42,319 bases of DNA from an uncultured Acetatifactor sp. (GCA_947589075.1 CANQBS010000016.1:1-42319); one strand, 5' to 3'. Shown: positions 1-9,303, counted from the first letter of the stretch. Notes: generated by a model not told the origin, from the letters alone. Made by a program: numbers and translations.

Positions 1-1945
1 GATAACGGTTTCCTTCCTCATCATAAAGGTAATCCGCGCCGCAGTCCCCTAAAAGCACCACATCGTCGCGGCAGCTTCCGGTGGTATTCAATACCATGAC
101 CTCTTCGCCTTCGCCGGACAGGGCGCGGATGCGCTCCCCGGACAGCCTTCCGATCCATTCCGCCATCTGGGCGTATTCCCGCTTCGTCACCTCATAAACC
201 TCATGGATGGAGGAACCGGGCAGAATATCATGGAACTGGTTGATCAGAGCCATCTTCCAGATCCGGTCCAGATCCTCTGCCGGATAGGGCACCTGATCCG
301 CCGCCAGCACAGACAGAAGCTCCAGATCCATGAGAGCCAGCTCCGTCTTACGGTTGGAGCGCTTATTCCGGGCCATGGAGGTAAGGGTGCCTCTGTGGTA
401 CTCAAAATACAGCTCGCCCTCCCATACAGGCAGCCGTCTGTTGTCCTTCACCCGCTCCTTCAATTCGTCGAAAAATACCCGGGCGAATTCCTGGCGTACC
501 CTCGGGATTCCCTTTACGCCCTTTTCCATACGGATGGAGGTCTCCAGCATCTCCCTGGTAGGGCCGCCGCCCCCGTCCCCATGTCCGTAGGAAATGAGGA
601 TATCGTTGTTGATATCCTTGTTCTGATAACGCATCCAGCCTCCCATAATGGCGTCCGGATGCAGCATTCCGTTATATGTAGTGAAGAAATTGGTCACCGG
701 CTGGCCTACCCCCAGGGTGGTGATCAGGTGGCTCAGCACCTCGCTTCCGTCGATGCCTCTCCAGATCATGGTGTCATAGGGCACCTTATCGAACTGGTTC
801 CAGGCGAGCTTGGTGGTCATAAAATAATCGATGCCGCACTTCTTCATGATCTGGGGCAGGGCGCCCGTATAACCAAATACATCGGGAAGCCACAGAATGC
901 GGTTGTCCACGCCGAACTCTTCCTTGAAGAACCGCTTGCCGTGCATGAACTGACGCACCAGGGATTCCCCGGAGGTCAGGTTGGTATCCGCCTCTACCCA
1001 CATGCCGCCTTCCGGCTCCCAGCGTCCCTCTGCCACCCGCTGCTTCACCTTTTCAAACAGCTCCGGATAGCGCTCCTTCAGGAAATAATACAACTGGGGC
1101 TGGCTGGACATAAAGCGGTAATTGGGATATTCCTCCATCAGCTTTAACACCGTGGCGAAGCTTCTGCTGGTCTTCTCTCTGGTCTGGGCCACGGTCCACC
1201 ACCATGCCACATCAATATGGGTGTGCCCGATACAGGTGGCGATCACATCCGAATAGCCCGCCATATCGGTATACAAAGCCTTATCAATATAATCGGAGGC
1301 TTCCTTCAGGGTCTTATAAAACTCCTCCGAATATGGGGTACGCAGATCAATGAGATTCACCGTCTCGTTCAGGACATTCTCAATATCCTTCCGGTTCTTG
1401 TCGTCCGGGTCCATCCTGGGGAAAGCCCAGAGAGGCACCTGGAGATCATAATAAACCTTCTCGATGAGGGCGTCCACCTCCCGCATGGATACATGCAGCT
1501 GGAACTCGTCGTGAAGGGTGCCTGTATAAGCCTGCAGACCGATCTGAAGCTCTTCTCCGGCAACCGCCTTTTCCCTTAAGAAAACATCCTTGTGGTTCAT
1601 GTCGATTCCCTGAACGGCTTCTCCGTTCACAAAGAGCAGGAACTGAGGATTCTTTCCGTCGTCCCACTCCTTGATCTGGGTGCCCACATGCATCCACAGA
1701 CGCTTTCCATCAAACTCCTGCGGCACGGTATAGGCAGCCTTAAACCAGTAATGGCGGTCCGGTCCGTACCAGTGCATGGTCTTACCGTCAAACTCTTTCC
1801 AGGGGGCGCTGTCCGCCTCCGCATCCTCAGGATGCACAAAATAGCCTTCCTTGTACACCCAGTCCGTCACAGGGTGCTTTTGCTTTGTGCGCAGCTTCTT
1901 CAGCTCATCGCAGATCACCTGAACCCTTTTGTCTAAAAAATGCAT
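1..1945 (-). CDS. GH38 alpha-mannosidase, partial (C-terminus beyond window)
   Basis: The open frame starts at 1945 behind an AGGAGGAAAG ribosome binding site and runs off the left edge after 648 codons. The family is usually about 1000 residues or more, so roughly a third is missing. GH38 enzymes are retaining, metal-dependent alpha-mannosidases that trim mannosides from glycans. The N-terminal 230 or so residues are an accessory beta domain. The catalytic barrel begins with the metal-binding HTHIDVAWWW motif (His243, Asp245). The likely nucleophile is Asp355 in WLPDVFGYTG. The QFHDILPGSS motif of the helical region is also present. No signal peptide is seen, so it probably acts in the cytoplasm on imported oligosaccharides. 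Family assignment is secure; the exact substrate is inferred. Confidence 0.93.
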   Translation of the reverse strand, partial: MHFLDKRVQVICDELKKLRTKQKHPVTDWVYKEGYFVHPEDAEADSAPWKEFDGKTMHWYGPDRHYWFKAAYTVPQEFDGKRLWMHVGTQIKEWDDGKNPQFLLFVNGEAVQGIDMNHKDVFLREKAVAGEELQIGLQAYTGTLHDEFQLHVSMREVDALIEKVYYDLQVPLWAFPRMDPDDKNRKDIENVLNETVNLIDLRTPYSEEFYKTLKEASDYIDKALYTDMAGYSDVIATCIGHTHIDVAWWWTVAQTREKTSRSFATVLKLMEEYPNYRFMSSQPQLYYFLKERYPELFEKVKQRVAEGRWEPEGGMWVEADTNLTSGESLVRQFMHGKRFFKEEFGVDNRILWLPDVFGYTGALPQIMKKCGIDYFMTTKLAWNQFDKVPYDTMIWRGIDGSEVLSHLITTLGVGQPVTNFFTTYNGMLHPDAIMGGWMRYQNKDINNDILISYGHGDGGGGPTREMLETSIRMEKGVKGIPRVRQEFARVFFDELKERVKDNRRLPVWEGELYFEYHRGTLTSMARNKRSNRKTELALMDLELLSVLAADQVPYPAEDLDRIWKMALINQFHDILPGSSIHEVYEVTKREYAQMAEWIGRLSGERIRALSGEGEEVMVLNTTGSCRDDVVLLGDCGADYLYDEEGNRY

Positions 1946-2060
1946 CTTTCCTCCTATTCTGCCTGCTCAGGCTGTCTCCCGTCTTTTTACGGGAATTGTT
2001 GAAGGGCTGTTTTTTGTTGACTTTGTCAGCAATGTTGATTTTGTTAGCGGCACCAACTTT

Positions 2061-2157
2061 GTTAACAGTGTTAACATTTTTAACATTGTTAACAAAAATG
2101 TCTAAACTTTATTGCGTTGAACCTATAAATCCCGTCGAAATAGTTAACATTTTTAAC
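2061..2157. promoter_or_regulatory. GTTAAC box cluster upstream of the mannosidase
   Basis: The palindrome GTTAAC occurs at 2061-2066, 2070-2075, 2088-2093 and 2143-2148. A 15-base direct repeat, GTTAACATTTTTAAC, is present exactly at 2070-2084 and 2143-2157. The area between truA and the mannosidase is otherwise AT-rich and holds no gene. The position, 115 to 210 bases upstream of the mannosidase start, fits a set of operator sites for a regulator of that gene. No convincing -35/-10 pair was found, and the cognate regulator is not in the window. Confidence 0.45.
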
Positions 2158-2306
2158 TTTTAATTATCTTTTTTATCCATTTTGCTTATCATTATCAATG
2201 TGCCACCATTTTAGCATAGATTGCATAAATAGGAAATACTTATTTTGCTTTTTTCATAAAAATTTTAAGAGAGCGGCGGCAATTCAGGCAATTTGTCCGC
2301 TGCAGG

Positions 2307-2346
2307 AAAAATCTCTGAAAGTCCAAAGCCTCCGGACCTTCAGAGA
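2307..2346 (-). terminator. Rho-independent terminator after truA
   Basis: On the minus strand an 8-base arm (TCTCTGAA) and its complement flank a second GTCC/GGAC pairing; the stem spans 2312-2346 and is followed by five T. The 5' arm overlaps the truA stop codon, so it ends the ecfA2-ecfT-truA transcript and isolates it from the mannosidase gene. Confidence 0.8.
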
Positions 2347-3077
2347 AACTCATACTTCATCAGGGTCAGCCCCTGGGGAGGAGCCGTGGGACCCGCCGCG
2401 CTGCGGCATTTTGCTTCCAGGATCCCAGGCATATCCCCGGGATCGCGTTTTCCCTGTCCCACCTCCATCAGGGTTCCCGCAATGATCCTGACCATATTAT
2501 AAAGGAATCCGTTTCCGCAGATGCGAAGCACCAGATCCTGACCTTCCTCCAGCACCTCCGCCCTGTAGATCGTTCGCACCGTGCTTTCCACCTGGGCTCC
2601 CGCCTGGCAGAAGCTCTTAAAATCATGCTCCCCTTCCAGGTACTTTGCCGCTTCCTGCATTTTCCCCACATCCAGGTCATGGTAACAGAACAGGGAATAC
2701 AGCCGCTTCGTGGGCAAAGGAAACTGGGCTCTGTAAATCCGGTATTCATAGGTTTTGCGGCTGGGAACCTTCCTGGGGGACCAGTCCGGCGCCACCTCGC
2801 AGGCAGCCTGGATCCGGATATCCTCCGGCAGCCTCTGGTTCAGGGCATAGGGGAACTTTTCCGCCGGCATACGCGCCTTCGTGTCAAAAACGGCGATATT
2901 CCCCAGAGCATGGACTCCGGAATCCGTCCGGCTTGCGCCAGTGACGGTCACAGGCTCCCCCAGCAGCTGGCTCAGGCAGCGGTTCAGCTCGCTTTCTATG
3001 GTGATTCCATTGGGCTGGATCTGCCAGCCGTGATAATTGGTTCCGTCATAAGCCACCGTGAGCCGGATCCTTCTCAT
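2340..3077 (-). CDS. truA: tRNA pseudouridine synthase A
   Basis: TruA converts uridines 38-40 of the tRNA anticodon stem-loop to pseudouridine in the cytoplasm. The 245-residue length is normal for the family. The catalytic aspartate is Asp52 in GASRTDSGVHA, and the N-terminal VAYDGTNYHGWQ motif is typical. The start at 3077 has GGAGG eight bases upstream. It is the last gene of an ecfA2-ecfT-truA unit, the usual place for truA in Firmicutes. Confidence 0.97.
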   Translation of the reverse strand: MRRIRLTVAYDGTNYHGWQIQPNGITIESELNRCLSQLLGEPVTVTGASRTDSGVHALGNIAVFDTKARMPAEKFPYALNQRLPEDIRIQAACEVAPDWSPRKVPSRKTYEYRIYRAQFPLPTKRLYSLFCYHDLDVGKMQEAAKYLEGEHDFKSFCQAGAQVESTVRTIYRAEVLEEGQDLVLRICGNGFLYNMVRIIAGTLMEVGQGKRDPGDMPGILEAKCRSAAGPTAPPQGLTLMKYEFL

Positions 3078-3152
3078 AAAGCGGTCCTCCTGTTTTCCCT
3101 TCCCGCGATCTTTCTTCGCTGCACTTCAAGCCCGCACGCAGGCCGGACAAGT

Positions 3153-3956
3153 TCAGAGTCTCCCCAGCCCTATGCTGCAGACCAGGTAGACTGCCAGGCT
3201 TAAATAAGCCAGCCGGTCCCTGGTCTGATAGATCAGAGGCTTCATTTTGGTACGCCCTTCCCCGCCCCGGTAACATCTGGCTTCCATGGCCATGGCAAGG
3301 TCGTTTGCCCGGCGGATGGCAGAGATGAACAAAGGCACCAGAAGGGGCACCATCGCCTTCGCCCTGCGGATCAGGTTTCCATTTTCAAAATCAGCTCCCC
3401 GGGCGGTCTGCGCCTTCATGATCTTATCCGTTTCCTCTAACAGGATGGGAATGAACCTCAGGGCAATGGACATCATCATGGCGATCTCATGAACCGGAAC
3501 CTTGATCAGTTTCAGGGGCCTCATCATGCGCTCCATGCCGTCCGTCAGGTGATTGGGCGTGGTGGTCAGGGTCATGATGGAAGAACCGATGATCAGAAAG
3601 GAAAGGCGGATCGCCATAAACGCCGCAAGCTTCAGGCCCTCATATGTGATCCTGACGCGTCCGCCGAAAAATTCCAGAAGAGGCCTGCCCGGCGTCAGGA
3701 ACAGATTAAAGACCACCGTGATCATCAGCAGAAGCAGGATCGCCTTCATGCCCCTGACGATATAGCGGAAGGGCACCTTTGAAAGCCTGATGACCACCGC
3801 CAGAAACAGGGCCGCGATCAGATAACCGAATATATTTTGAAAAAAGAACAGGGAAAGGATAAACAGGATGGTGCCCCCCAGCTTCACCCTGGGATCCAGC
3901 CTGTGGATCACAGAATCCGTCTGATAATATTGTCCTAATGTAATATCCCTTAACAT
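3153..3956 (-). CDS. ecfT: ECF transporter transmembrane component EcfT
   Basis: EcfT is the membrane scaffold of group II energy-coupling-factor importers. It couples the two EcfA ATPases to interchangeable substrate-binding S proteins for vitamins and metals. The 267-residue protein has several hydrophobic segments, for example in residues 25-60 and around 105-125. It carries the two Ala-Arg-Gly type coupling motifs: TARGADF near residue 185 and EARCYRGG near 225. It starts one base after the ecfA2 stop codon, so translation is probably coupled. No S component is encoded nearby, which fits a shared energizer module. Confidence 0.95.
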   Translation of the reverse strand: MLRDITLGQYYQTDSVIHRLDPRVKLGGTILFILSLFFFQNIFGYLIAALFLAVVIRLSKVPFRYIVRGMKAILLLLMITVVFNLFLTPGRPLLEFFGGRVRITYEGLKLAAFMAIRLSFLIIGSSIMTLTTTPNHLTDGMERMMRPLKLIKVPVHEIAMMMSIALRFIPILLEETDKIMKAQTARGADFENGNLIRRAKAMVPLLVPLFISAIRRANDLAMAMEARCYRGGEGRTKMKPLIYQTRDRLAYLSLAVYLVCSIGLGRL

Positions 3957-3957
3957 C

Positions 3958-4815
3958 TCAGCCTTCCTGCTCCTTCAAAGCTTTCTTGATCTCCTGCACT
4001 GCTTCCCGGACTGTGGTGGCGTCCGCGTCCACCTCCAGACCCTTTTCCCTTAGCCTGTGCATGATATAGGTGACCTGGGGAACGGCCAGTCCCACCTCTT
4101 CCAGTTCCTTATCATGGCGGAATACCTCTCTGGGCGTTCCGTCCAGCATCACGCTGCCCCGGTTCATGACAATGATCCTGTCCACATATTCCGCCACATC
4201 CTCCATACTGTGGGATACCAGCAAAACCGTCATGCCGGTCTTTCTCTGCAGCTCCCTGATCTGATTCAGGATCTCGTCCCTTCCCCTCGGGTCCAGCCCG
4301 GCCGTAGGCTCATCCAGAATCAGCACCCTGGGCTTCATGGCAAGTACCCCGGCAATGGCCGCCCGTCTTTTCTGTCCTCCGGAAATTTCAAAGGGAGACA
4401 TGCTGTACAGCTCTTCCCCGATGCCAACCTGTGCCAAAGCCTCCCTGGCCCGGGTTTCAACCTCTTCCTTGGGCAGCCCGAGATTTTTCGGGCCAAAGCA
4501 CACATCCGAAAACACGTCGATCTCAAAAAGCTGGTGCTCTGGATACTGGAATACCAGGCCAACCTTGCTGCGCAGTCCCCGTCTGTCAAAGCCGGGGCCG
4601 TCGATATCTTCCCCGTCAAAATAAATATGACCGCTCTCCGCCTTGATGAGTCCGTTTAAATGCTGCACCAGGGTGGATTTCCCGGAACCGGTATGACCGA
4701 TGATCCCGATGAACTGCCCGTCAGGGATTTCCAGGCAAATATCATTTAACGCCTTCTGCGCCAGAGGCGTATCCGCTTCATAAACATAATTCACATGCTC
4801 CAGCACCATCGACAT
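3958..4815 (-). CDS. ecfA2: ECF transporter ATPase EcfA2
   Basis: This is one of the two nucleotide-binding subunits of the ECF vitamin importer. Walker A is GHTGSGKST (residues 40-48), the signature is ISGGQKRR, and Walker B with the catalytic glutamate is LILDEPTAGLD. The N-terminus (MSMVLEHVNYVYE) and the 285-residue length match EcfA2 rather than EcfA1. The start at 4815 is supported by AAAGGAG eight bases upstream. It is divergent from its partner gene ecfA1, with back-to-back promoters between them. The usual arrangement is co-directional. Confidence 0.95.
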   Translation of the reverse strand: MSMVLEHVNYVYEADTPLAQKALNDICLEIPDGQFIGIIGHTGSGKSTLVQHLNGLIKAESGHIYFDGEDIDGPGFDRRGLRSKVGLVFQYPEHQLFEIDVFSDVCFGPKNLGLPKEEVETRAREALAQVGIGEELYSMSPFEISGGQKRRAAIAGVLAMKPRVLILDEPTAGLDPRGRDEILNQIRELQRKTGMTVLLVSHSMEDVAEYVDRIIVMNRGSVMLDGTPREVFRHDKELEEVGLAVPQVTYIMHRLREKGLEVDADATTVREAVQEIKKALKEQEG

Positions 4816-4877
4816 GGTTCCCGCTCCTTTTCAGATCCGGCTGTTTTCCGGCAGGGCATTTTTTTCCCGCTCTTCCT

Positions 4878-4906
4878 ATCATATCCGATATTTGTGGTTT
4901 CGTAAA
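4878..4906 (-). promoter_or_regulatory. Sigma-A-type promoter for ecfA2-ecfT-truA
   Basis: On the minus strand, TTTACG (4901-4906), a 17-base spacer and TATGAT (4878-4883) resemble a housekeeping promoter and lie about 65 bases upstream of the ecfA2 start. It is back to back with the ecfA1 promoter. Confidence 0.55.
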
Positions 4907-4927
4907 GAGATAAAATAAATTTTAGGA

Positions 4928-4956
4928 TTGTAAATGCCAGATAATTCTAGTAAAAT
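4928..4956 (+). promoter_or_regulatory. Sigma-A-type promoter for ecfA1
   Basis: TTGTAA (4928-4933), a 17-base spacer and TAAAAT (4951-4956) lie about 50 bases upstream of the chosen ecfA1 start. An in-frame ATG at 4934 falls inside this promoter spacer, which argues against it being the start codon. Confidence 0.6.
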
Positions 4957-5005
4957 AAAGGGAACCTTACAGCAGCGAAAACAGCGGCAGGAAACGGAGA
5001 TATCT

Positions 5006-5881
5006 ATGGGAATCATCAAAGCACTGGACGTGATCTACGATTATGTGAAACGGGACGAGGAGGGCAATGCGGAAGGCACCATCCGGGCCGTGGACGACGT
5101 GAGCCTGGATATTGAGCTGGGAGACTTCATCGCCATTTTAGGGCACAACGGCTCCGGCAAATCCACCCTTGCCAAACACATGAACGCTATTCTGTGCCCC
5201 ACGAAAGGCACCGTCTGGGTGGACGGAAAGGATACGAAAGAAGAGGAGGAACTCTGGAACATCCGTCAAAGCGCCGGGATGGTGTTCCAAAATCCCGACA
5301 ATCAGATCATCGGCCAGGTGGTGGAGGAGGATGTGGGCTTCGGGCCGGAAAACATGGGCGTTCCCACAAAGGAGATCTGGGAGCGGGTGGAGGAAAGCCT
5401 GAAGGCGGTGGGAATGTATGCTTACCGCAAGCACTCGCCCAACAAGCTTTCCGGCGGGCAGAAGCAAAGGGTATCCATCGCCGGGGTCCTGGCCATGCAT
5501 CCGAAATGCATTATTCTGGACGAGCCCACCGCCATGCTGGATCCAAGCGGGAGGCGGGAAGTGATCCGCGCCGTCCGGGCCTTAAACGATGTGGAAAAGA
5601 TCACCGTCATCCTCATCACCCATTATATGGAAGAGATCATACACGCAGACAAGGTTTTTGTAATGGACCGGGGAAAGATCGCCATGCAGGGAACCCCCAG
5701 AGAGATCTTCTCCCAGGTGGAAAAACTGAAATCCCTGGGCCTGGATGTCCCTCAGGTGACGCTGCTGGCTTATGAGCTGCAGAAAGAAGGGATCCCTCTG
5801 CCGGAGGGCATCCTGACCATAGAAGAGTTTGTGGAAGCCCTGGTGCCGCCCGGGCGCAATGTGAAAGATGCTCACATATGA
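5006..5881 (+). CDS. ecfA1: ECF transporter ATPase EcfA1 (inverted gene)
   Basis: This is the second nucleotide-binding subunit of the ECF importer, partner of EcfA2. Using the ATG at 5006 (GGAGA six bases upstream) gives 291 residues. Walker A is GHNGSGKST (46-54), the signature is LSGGQKQR, and Walker B is [12 protein letters not shown]. The N-terminus [14 protein letters not shown] is EcfA1-like. In most Firmicutes the order is rplQ-ecfA1-ecfA2-ecfT-truA on one strand. Here the gene occupies the ecfA1 slot but faces the other way, with its own promoter, and converges on rplQ. An upstream in-frame ATG at 4934 was rejected because it sits inside the promoter. Confidence 0.95.
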   Translation: MGIIKALDVIYDYVKRDEEGNAEGTIRAVDDVSLDIELGDFIAILGHNGSGKSTLAKHMNAILCPTKGTVWVDGKDTKEEEELWNIRQSAGMVFQNPDNQIIGQVVEEDVGFGPENMGVPTKEIWERVEESLKAVGMYAYRKHSPNKLSGGQKQRVSIAGVLAMHPKCIILDEPTAMLDPSGRREVIRAVRALNDVEKITVILITHYMEEIIHADKVFVMDRGKIAMQGTPREIFSQVEKLKSLGLDVPQVTLLAYELQKEGIPLPEGILTIEEFVEALVPPGRNVKDAHI

Positions 5882-5897
5882 AAAAATAGCTCACCGT

Positions 5898-5935
5898 GAA
5901 AAAGGACCAGCCCTTACAGGCTGATCCTTTCTTGT
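5898..5935. terminator. Bidirectional terminator between ecfA1 and rplQ
   Basis: AAAGGACCAGCC pairs with GGCTGATCCTTT across a TTACA-type loop, with A runs on one side and T-rich sequence on the other. It can therefore end both the ecfA1 transcript (plus) and the long ribosomal transcript (minus). Confidence 0.75.
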
Positions 5936-5958
5936 TTTACAGATTTCATTTTCAGCTT

Positions 5959-6495
5959 TTATACCAGCTCCAGGACAACTTCCATGGCCGCGTCGCCCTT
6001 ACGGGGTCCGATCTTTACGATCCTGGTATAACCGCCATTGCGGTTCACATACTTGGGTGCGATCTCATCGAAGAGTTTTGCCACCAGGTCAACCTTCTTG
6101 GTCTTTCTCTTTCTGCCCGCTGCTTCCTTGGGAACATCCACTACGGGATAGAGCACTCTTAAGATCTGACGTCTCACATGAAGTCTGGAGGGAAGATCCT
6201 TCTTGATCTCCTTCTCGATGGTCTCAAACTTGGTAACCTTCTTGCCGTCCACAACTTCCTTTACTCTCTTGCCGTCCTTATCCTTCACGGGAACCTTGGC
6301 AGAGACCTTAACCATCTCAAAATTATCCTTTTCCTTGACGGCCATAGCAATAAGACCTTCCACAATCTTTTGAACTTCCTTTGCTCTCGCCTCAGTGGTG
6401 ATGATCCTGCCGTGCTGGATCAGGGCCGTTACCTGATTTCTCAGTAATGCTTTTCTCTGGGATGAACTTTTTCCCAGCTTTCTGTACATTGCCAT
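5959..6495 (-). CDS. rplQ: 50S ribosomal protein L17
   Basis: L17 is a large-subunit protein near the exit tunnel. The 178-residue protein has the family ends, [20 protein letters not shown] and the C-terminal [17 protein letters not shown]. It carries a Lys/Glu-rich insertion, roughly residues 60-128, that is absent from the 120-130 residue forms of E. coli and B. subtilis. Long L17 forms of this kind are familiar in Lachnospiraceae. It is the last gene of the ribosomal cluster. Confidence 0.96.
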   Translation of the reverse strand: MAMYRKLGKSSSQRKALLRNQVTALIQHGRIITTEARAKEVQKIVEGLIAMAVKEKDNFEMVKVSAKVPVKDKDGKRVKEVVDGKKVTKFETIEKEIKKDLPSRLHVRRQILRVLYPVVDVPKEAAGRKRKTKKVDLVAKLFDEIAPKYVNRNGGYTRIVKIGPRKGDAAMEVVLELV

Positions 6496-6663
6496 AATGT
6501 ATCTTCCTTTCTCCCTTCATGGGACATCCGGCCATGCTCTTTGGACTTACTTACCGGGTGCTTCTATGCCATATAGAGAGGAACCACCCCCGCACTCATC
6601 GGATTTTACCGGGGACGGCCTTCTATGCGCATTTCCGTTATACTTTTCAGGATGCCTTTCAGA

Positions 6664-7623
6664 TCAGGCTTCCTCGCTGGGATTCAGCTGCAGACCCAGC
6701 TCCTTTAACTTCGCCAGCACTTCCTCCAGAGATTTGCGGCCCAGGTTACGAACCTTCATCATATCCTCGGAAGTCTTGTTGGTCAGTTCTTCTACGGTGT
6801 TGATCCCGGCTCTCTTCAAGCAGTTGTAGGAACGAACAGACAGCTCCAGTTCGTCAATGCTCATCTCAAGCACCTTTTCTTTTTCATCGTTTTCCTTTTC
6901 CACCATGACCTCTGCGGTCTTGGCATTCTCAGACAGATCGATGAACAGGCTCAAATGCTCGCTGAGCACTTTTGCCGCCAGACTGACAGCCTCGTCCGGA
7001 GCAAGGGTTCCATTGGTATACACGTCAAGCGTCAGCTTGTCGTAATCCGTGATCTGGCCCACACGGGTATTGTCAATGGTCACGTTCACGCGCTCAACCG
7101 GCGTATAAATGGAATCGATGGCGATCACACCGATGGGAAGGTCATCATGCTTGTTCCTGTCAGCGCTTACATAGCCGCGGCCCTTGGTAATGGTCAGCTC
7201 CATATAAAGCTTTGTATCCTTGCCGCTCAAAGTAGCAATGGTCAGGTCGGGATTCAGGATCTCAATATCCTGGTCAGCCTGAATATCGGAAGCTCTTACC
7301 ACGCCCTCTCCCTCATACTCAATATATGCGGTCTTGGGCTCATTCGTCTCGCTGGTGTTCTTGATGGCAAGACTCTTGATGTTCATGATGATCTCAGTCA
7401 CATCTTCTTTTACTCCGGGAATGGTACTGAACTCATGCAGCACACCTTCAATTTTCACCTGGCTTACTGCCACGCCGGGAAGGGAGGAGAGCATGATTCT
7501 CCGTAAAGAATTACCAAGAGTGATACCATATCCTCTTTCCAGTGGTTCTACTACGAATTTTCCATATTTTTTGTCTTCCGAAATCTCAGCAACCTCAATA
7601 TTCGGTCTTTCAAAATCAAACAA
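6664..7623 (-). CDS. rpoA: RNA polymerase alpha subunit
   Basis: Alpha dimerises to nucleate RNA polymerase assembly, and its C-terminal domain contacts UP elements and activators. The N-terminal domain carries the [13 protein letters not shown] dimerisation motif. The C-terminal domain is the helix-hairpin-helix part from [16 protein letters not shown] to [14 protein letters not shown]. The 319-residue length is normal. GGAGG lies eight bases before the start. A 168-base spacer with only weak pairing potential separates it from rplQ. Confidence 0.98.
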   Translation of the reverse strand: MFDFERPNIEVAEISEDKKYGKFVVEPLERGYGITLGNSLRRIMLSSLPGVAVSQVKIEGVLHEFSTIPGVKEDVTEIIMNIKSLAIKNTSETNEPKTAYIEYEGEGVVRASDIQADQDIEILNPDLTIATLSGKDTKLYMELTITKGRGYVSADRNKHDDLPIGVIAIDSIYTPVERVNVTIDNTRVGQITDYDKLTLDVYTNGTLAPDEAVSLAAKVLSEHLSLFIDLSENAKTAEVMVEKENDEKEKVLEMSIDELELSVRSYNCLKRAGINTVEELTNKTSEDMMKVRNLGRKSLEEVLAKLKELGLQLNPSEEA

Positions 7624-7712
7624 TGCAAATACCCTCCTTTTGCGAATGCTTATGGGTTACATAAAGTCGCCATAAGCGGACGGTGGAAAACCACGTCCGC
7701 TCAGGATTCTGA

Positions 7713-8306
7713 TTACTTGGAGTACAACTCAACGATAAGCATCTCGTCCACGGGAACGTCTATCATCTCCCTGGTAGGAAGATTCTTGATGGTTCCCTTC
7801 AGACCCTCTATATCCACGTCCATCCATTCAGGAGTGAGTCTGCCGCCAGTCACCTCAACGATATCCTTATATCTCTGCAGGGATCTTGCCTTCTCCTTGA
7901 TCTCCACCACATCTCCGGCCTTCACAAGGTAGGAAGGGATCTGAACCAGCTTGCCGTTCACCAGTACATGTCTGTGTCCAACGATCTGCCTTGCCTCTCT
8001 TCTGGTTCTGGCAAAACCCATCCTGAACACAACGTTGTCCAGTCTTCTCTCCAGCATCACCATCAGGTTCTCACCGGTAATACCCTTCATTCTATCGGCC
8101 CTTTCATAATAATTCCTGAAGGGCTTCTCCAGTACGCCATAGATAAACTTAGCCTTCTGCTTCTCTCTCAGCTGCAGGCCATACTCACTGACCTTCTTGC
8201 CGGCGCGGGCAAAGTTCCTGTTGGACTTCTTGTCATATCCAAGAACGGAAGGCTCAATTCCCAGAGCCCTGCATCTCTTTAACACTGGTACGCGATTTAC
8301 TGCCAT
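7713..8306 (-). CDS. rpsD: 30S ribosomal protein S4
   Basis: S4 is a primary 16S rRNA binder and in some bacteria an autogenous regulator of the alpha operon. The second ATG (8306) is better spaced from AAGGAG than the one at 8312, giving 197 residues starting MAVNRVPVLKRC. The S4 RNA-binding fold is visible in RLDNVVFRMGFARTRREARQ and GHRHVLVNGKLV. The N-terminus lacks the four-cysteine zinc knuckle, so this is the C-minus form. It lies between rpsK and rpoA, as in the classical alpha operon. Confidence 0.97.
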   Translation of the reverse strand: MAVNRVPVLKRCRALGIEPSVLGYDKKSNRNFARAGKKVSEYGLQLREKQKAKFIYGVLEKPFRNYYERADRMKGITGENLMVMLERRLDNVVFRMGFARTRREARQIVGHRHVLVNGKLVQIPSYLVKAGDVVEIKEKARSLQRYKDIVEVTGGRLTPEWMDVDIEGLKGTIKNLPTREMIDVPVDEMLIVELYSK

Positions 8307-8336
8307 TTTCATGTTCTCCTTATAATTATTGTTTAC

Positions 8337-8422
8337 AGCGCAGTCATCCGTTCATCGCTGTCTGCGCTTTCTTCCAACGATTGTGCATGCTCCCCGGGAT
8401 CCTTCCCTTCGGGCAGGAGCAT
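8337..8422 (-). other. Structured rpsK-rpsD spacer with two hairpins
   Basis: The 143-base spacer contains two inverted repeats: AGCGCAG/CTGCGCT (8337-8343 with 8362-8368) and ATGCTCC/GGAGCAT (8387-8393 with 8416-8422). Within the second loop, CCCTTCGGG can form a small inner hairpin. No reading frame fits. It could be an RNA processing or regulatory element just upstream of the S4 gene. Confidence 0.4.
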
Positions 8423-8449
8423 CTCCCATAATTCATCCAGAATTACGGA

Positions 8450-8845
8450 TTATACACGACGACGCTTGGGCGGGCGGCATCCATTATGCGGAACAGCGGT
8501 GACGTCACGGATACTCACTACCTCCAGACCGCTTGCAGAAAGCGCTCTGATCGCAGCCTCACGGCCTGAACCAGGACCCTTTACAAATACATCGACCGTC
8601 TTCAGTCCATGAACCAAAGCAGCCTTTGTAGCTGTCTCTGCTGCCATCTGCGCAGCATACGGAGTAGATTTCCTTGAACCTCTAAATCCCAGACCGCCGG
8701 CACTTGCCCAGCTTAAAGCATTTCCTTCAGTATCCGTCAATGTAACGATGGTATTATTGAAAGAAGACTGAATATGTGCCTGTCCGCGTTCAACGTTTTT
8801 CTTGACACGTTTCTTTGTTACTTTCTTCGCAACCTTTTTTGCCAT
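8450..8845 (-). CDS. rpsK: 30S ribosomal protein S11
   Basis: S11 forms part of the mRNA exit platform of the small subunit. Family hallmarks in the 131-residue protein are [43 protein letters not shown] and the C-terminal [13 protein letters not shown]. The N-terminal tail is Lys/Val-rich. It follows rpsM at normal alpha-operon position. Confidence 0.98.
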   Translation of the reverse strand: MAKKVAKKVTKKRVKKNVERGQAHIQSSFNNTIVTLTDTEGNALSWASAGGLGFRGSRKSTPYAAQMAAETATKAALVHGLKTVDVFVKGPGSGREAAIRALSASGLEVVSIRDVTAVPHNGCRPPKRRRV

Positions 8846-8931
8846 TTTAAACTAACCTACTTTCTTGAATGATATGCTACTATTGTTACAAACCGCACCG
8901 AGCCCGGAATTCTTCCAGATTCCTTCCTCAA

Positions 8932-9303
8932 TTACTTCTTCTTGTTGGCAACGGTTCTCTTGGGACCCTTACGGGTTCTTGCATTGGTCTTGGTTCTCTG
9001 TCCGCGGACAGGAAGACCCTTACGATGACGAATACCTCTGTAGCAGCCGATTTCCTGAAGTCTCTTGATGTTCAGGGCGATCTCTCTTCTCAGATCACCT
9101 TCTACCATAACTCCCAGGCTTTCAATGGCCTCAGTGATCTTCTTGACCTCATCATCCGTGATATCCCTGACACGAGTATCAGGATTCACACCGGCAGCCG
9201 CCAAGATCTTATCGGACGTTGATCTTCCAATTCCATAGATATAGGTCAAGCCGATCTCAATTCTTTTTTCTCTGGGTAAGTCAACACCTGCGATACGAGC
9301 CAT
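8932..9303 (-). CDS. rpsM: 30S ribosomal protein S13
   Basis: S13 sits in the small-subunit head and contacts the P-site tRNA and the L5 bridge. The 123-residue protein starts [19 protein letters not shown] and ends with the basic tail [24 protein letters not shown] lies eight bases upstream of the start. It is preceded by an unusually long untranslated spacer of 352 bases after rpmJ. Confidence 0.98.
   Translation of the reverse strand: MARIAGVDLPREKRIEIGLTYIYGIGRSTSDKILAAAGVNPDTRVRDITDDEVKKITEAIESLGVMVEGDLRREIALNIKRLQEIGCYRGIRHRKGLPVRGQRTKTNARTRKGPKRTVANKKK

Noticed and set aside
203..1147. Long plus-strand open frame opposite the mannosidase
   Set aside because: It is the antisense of a conserved GH38 coding sequence, has no ribosome binding site and gives a low-quality protein; the minus frame carries all family motifs.
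4934..5005. Upstream ATG start for ecfA1
   Set aside because: It falls inside the promoter spacer, and the extra 24 residues are unlike EcfA1 N-termini.
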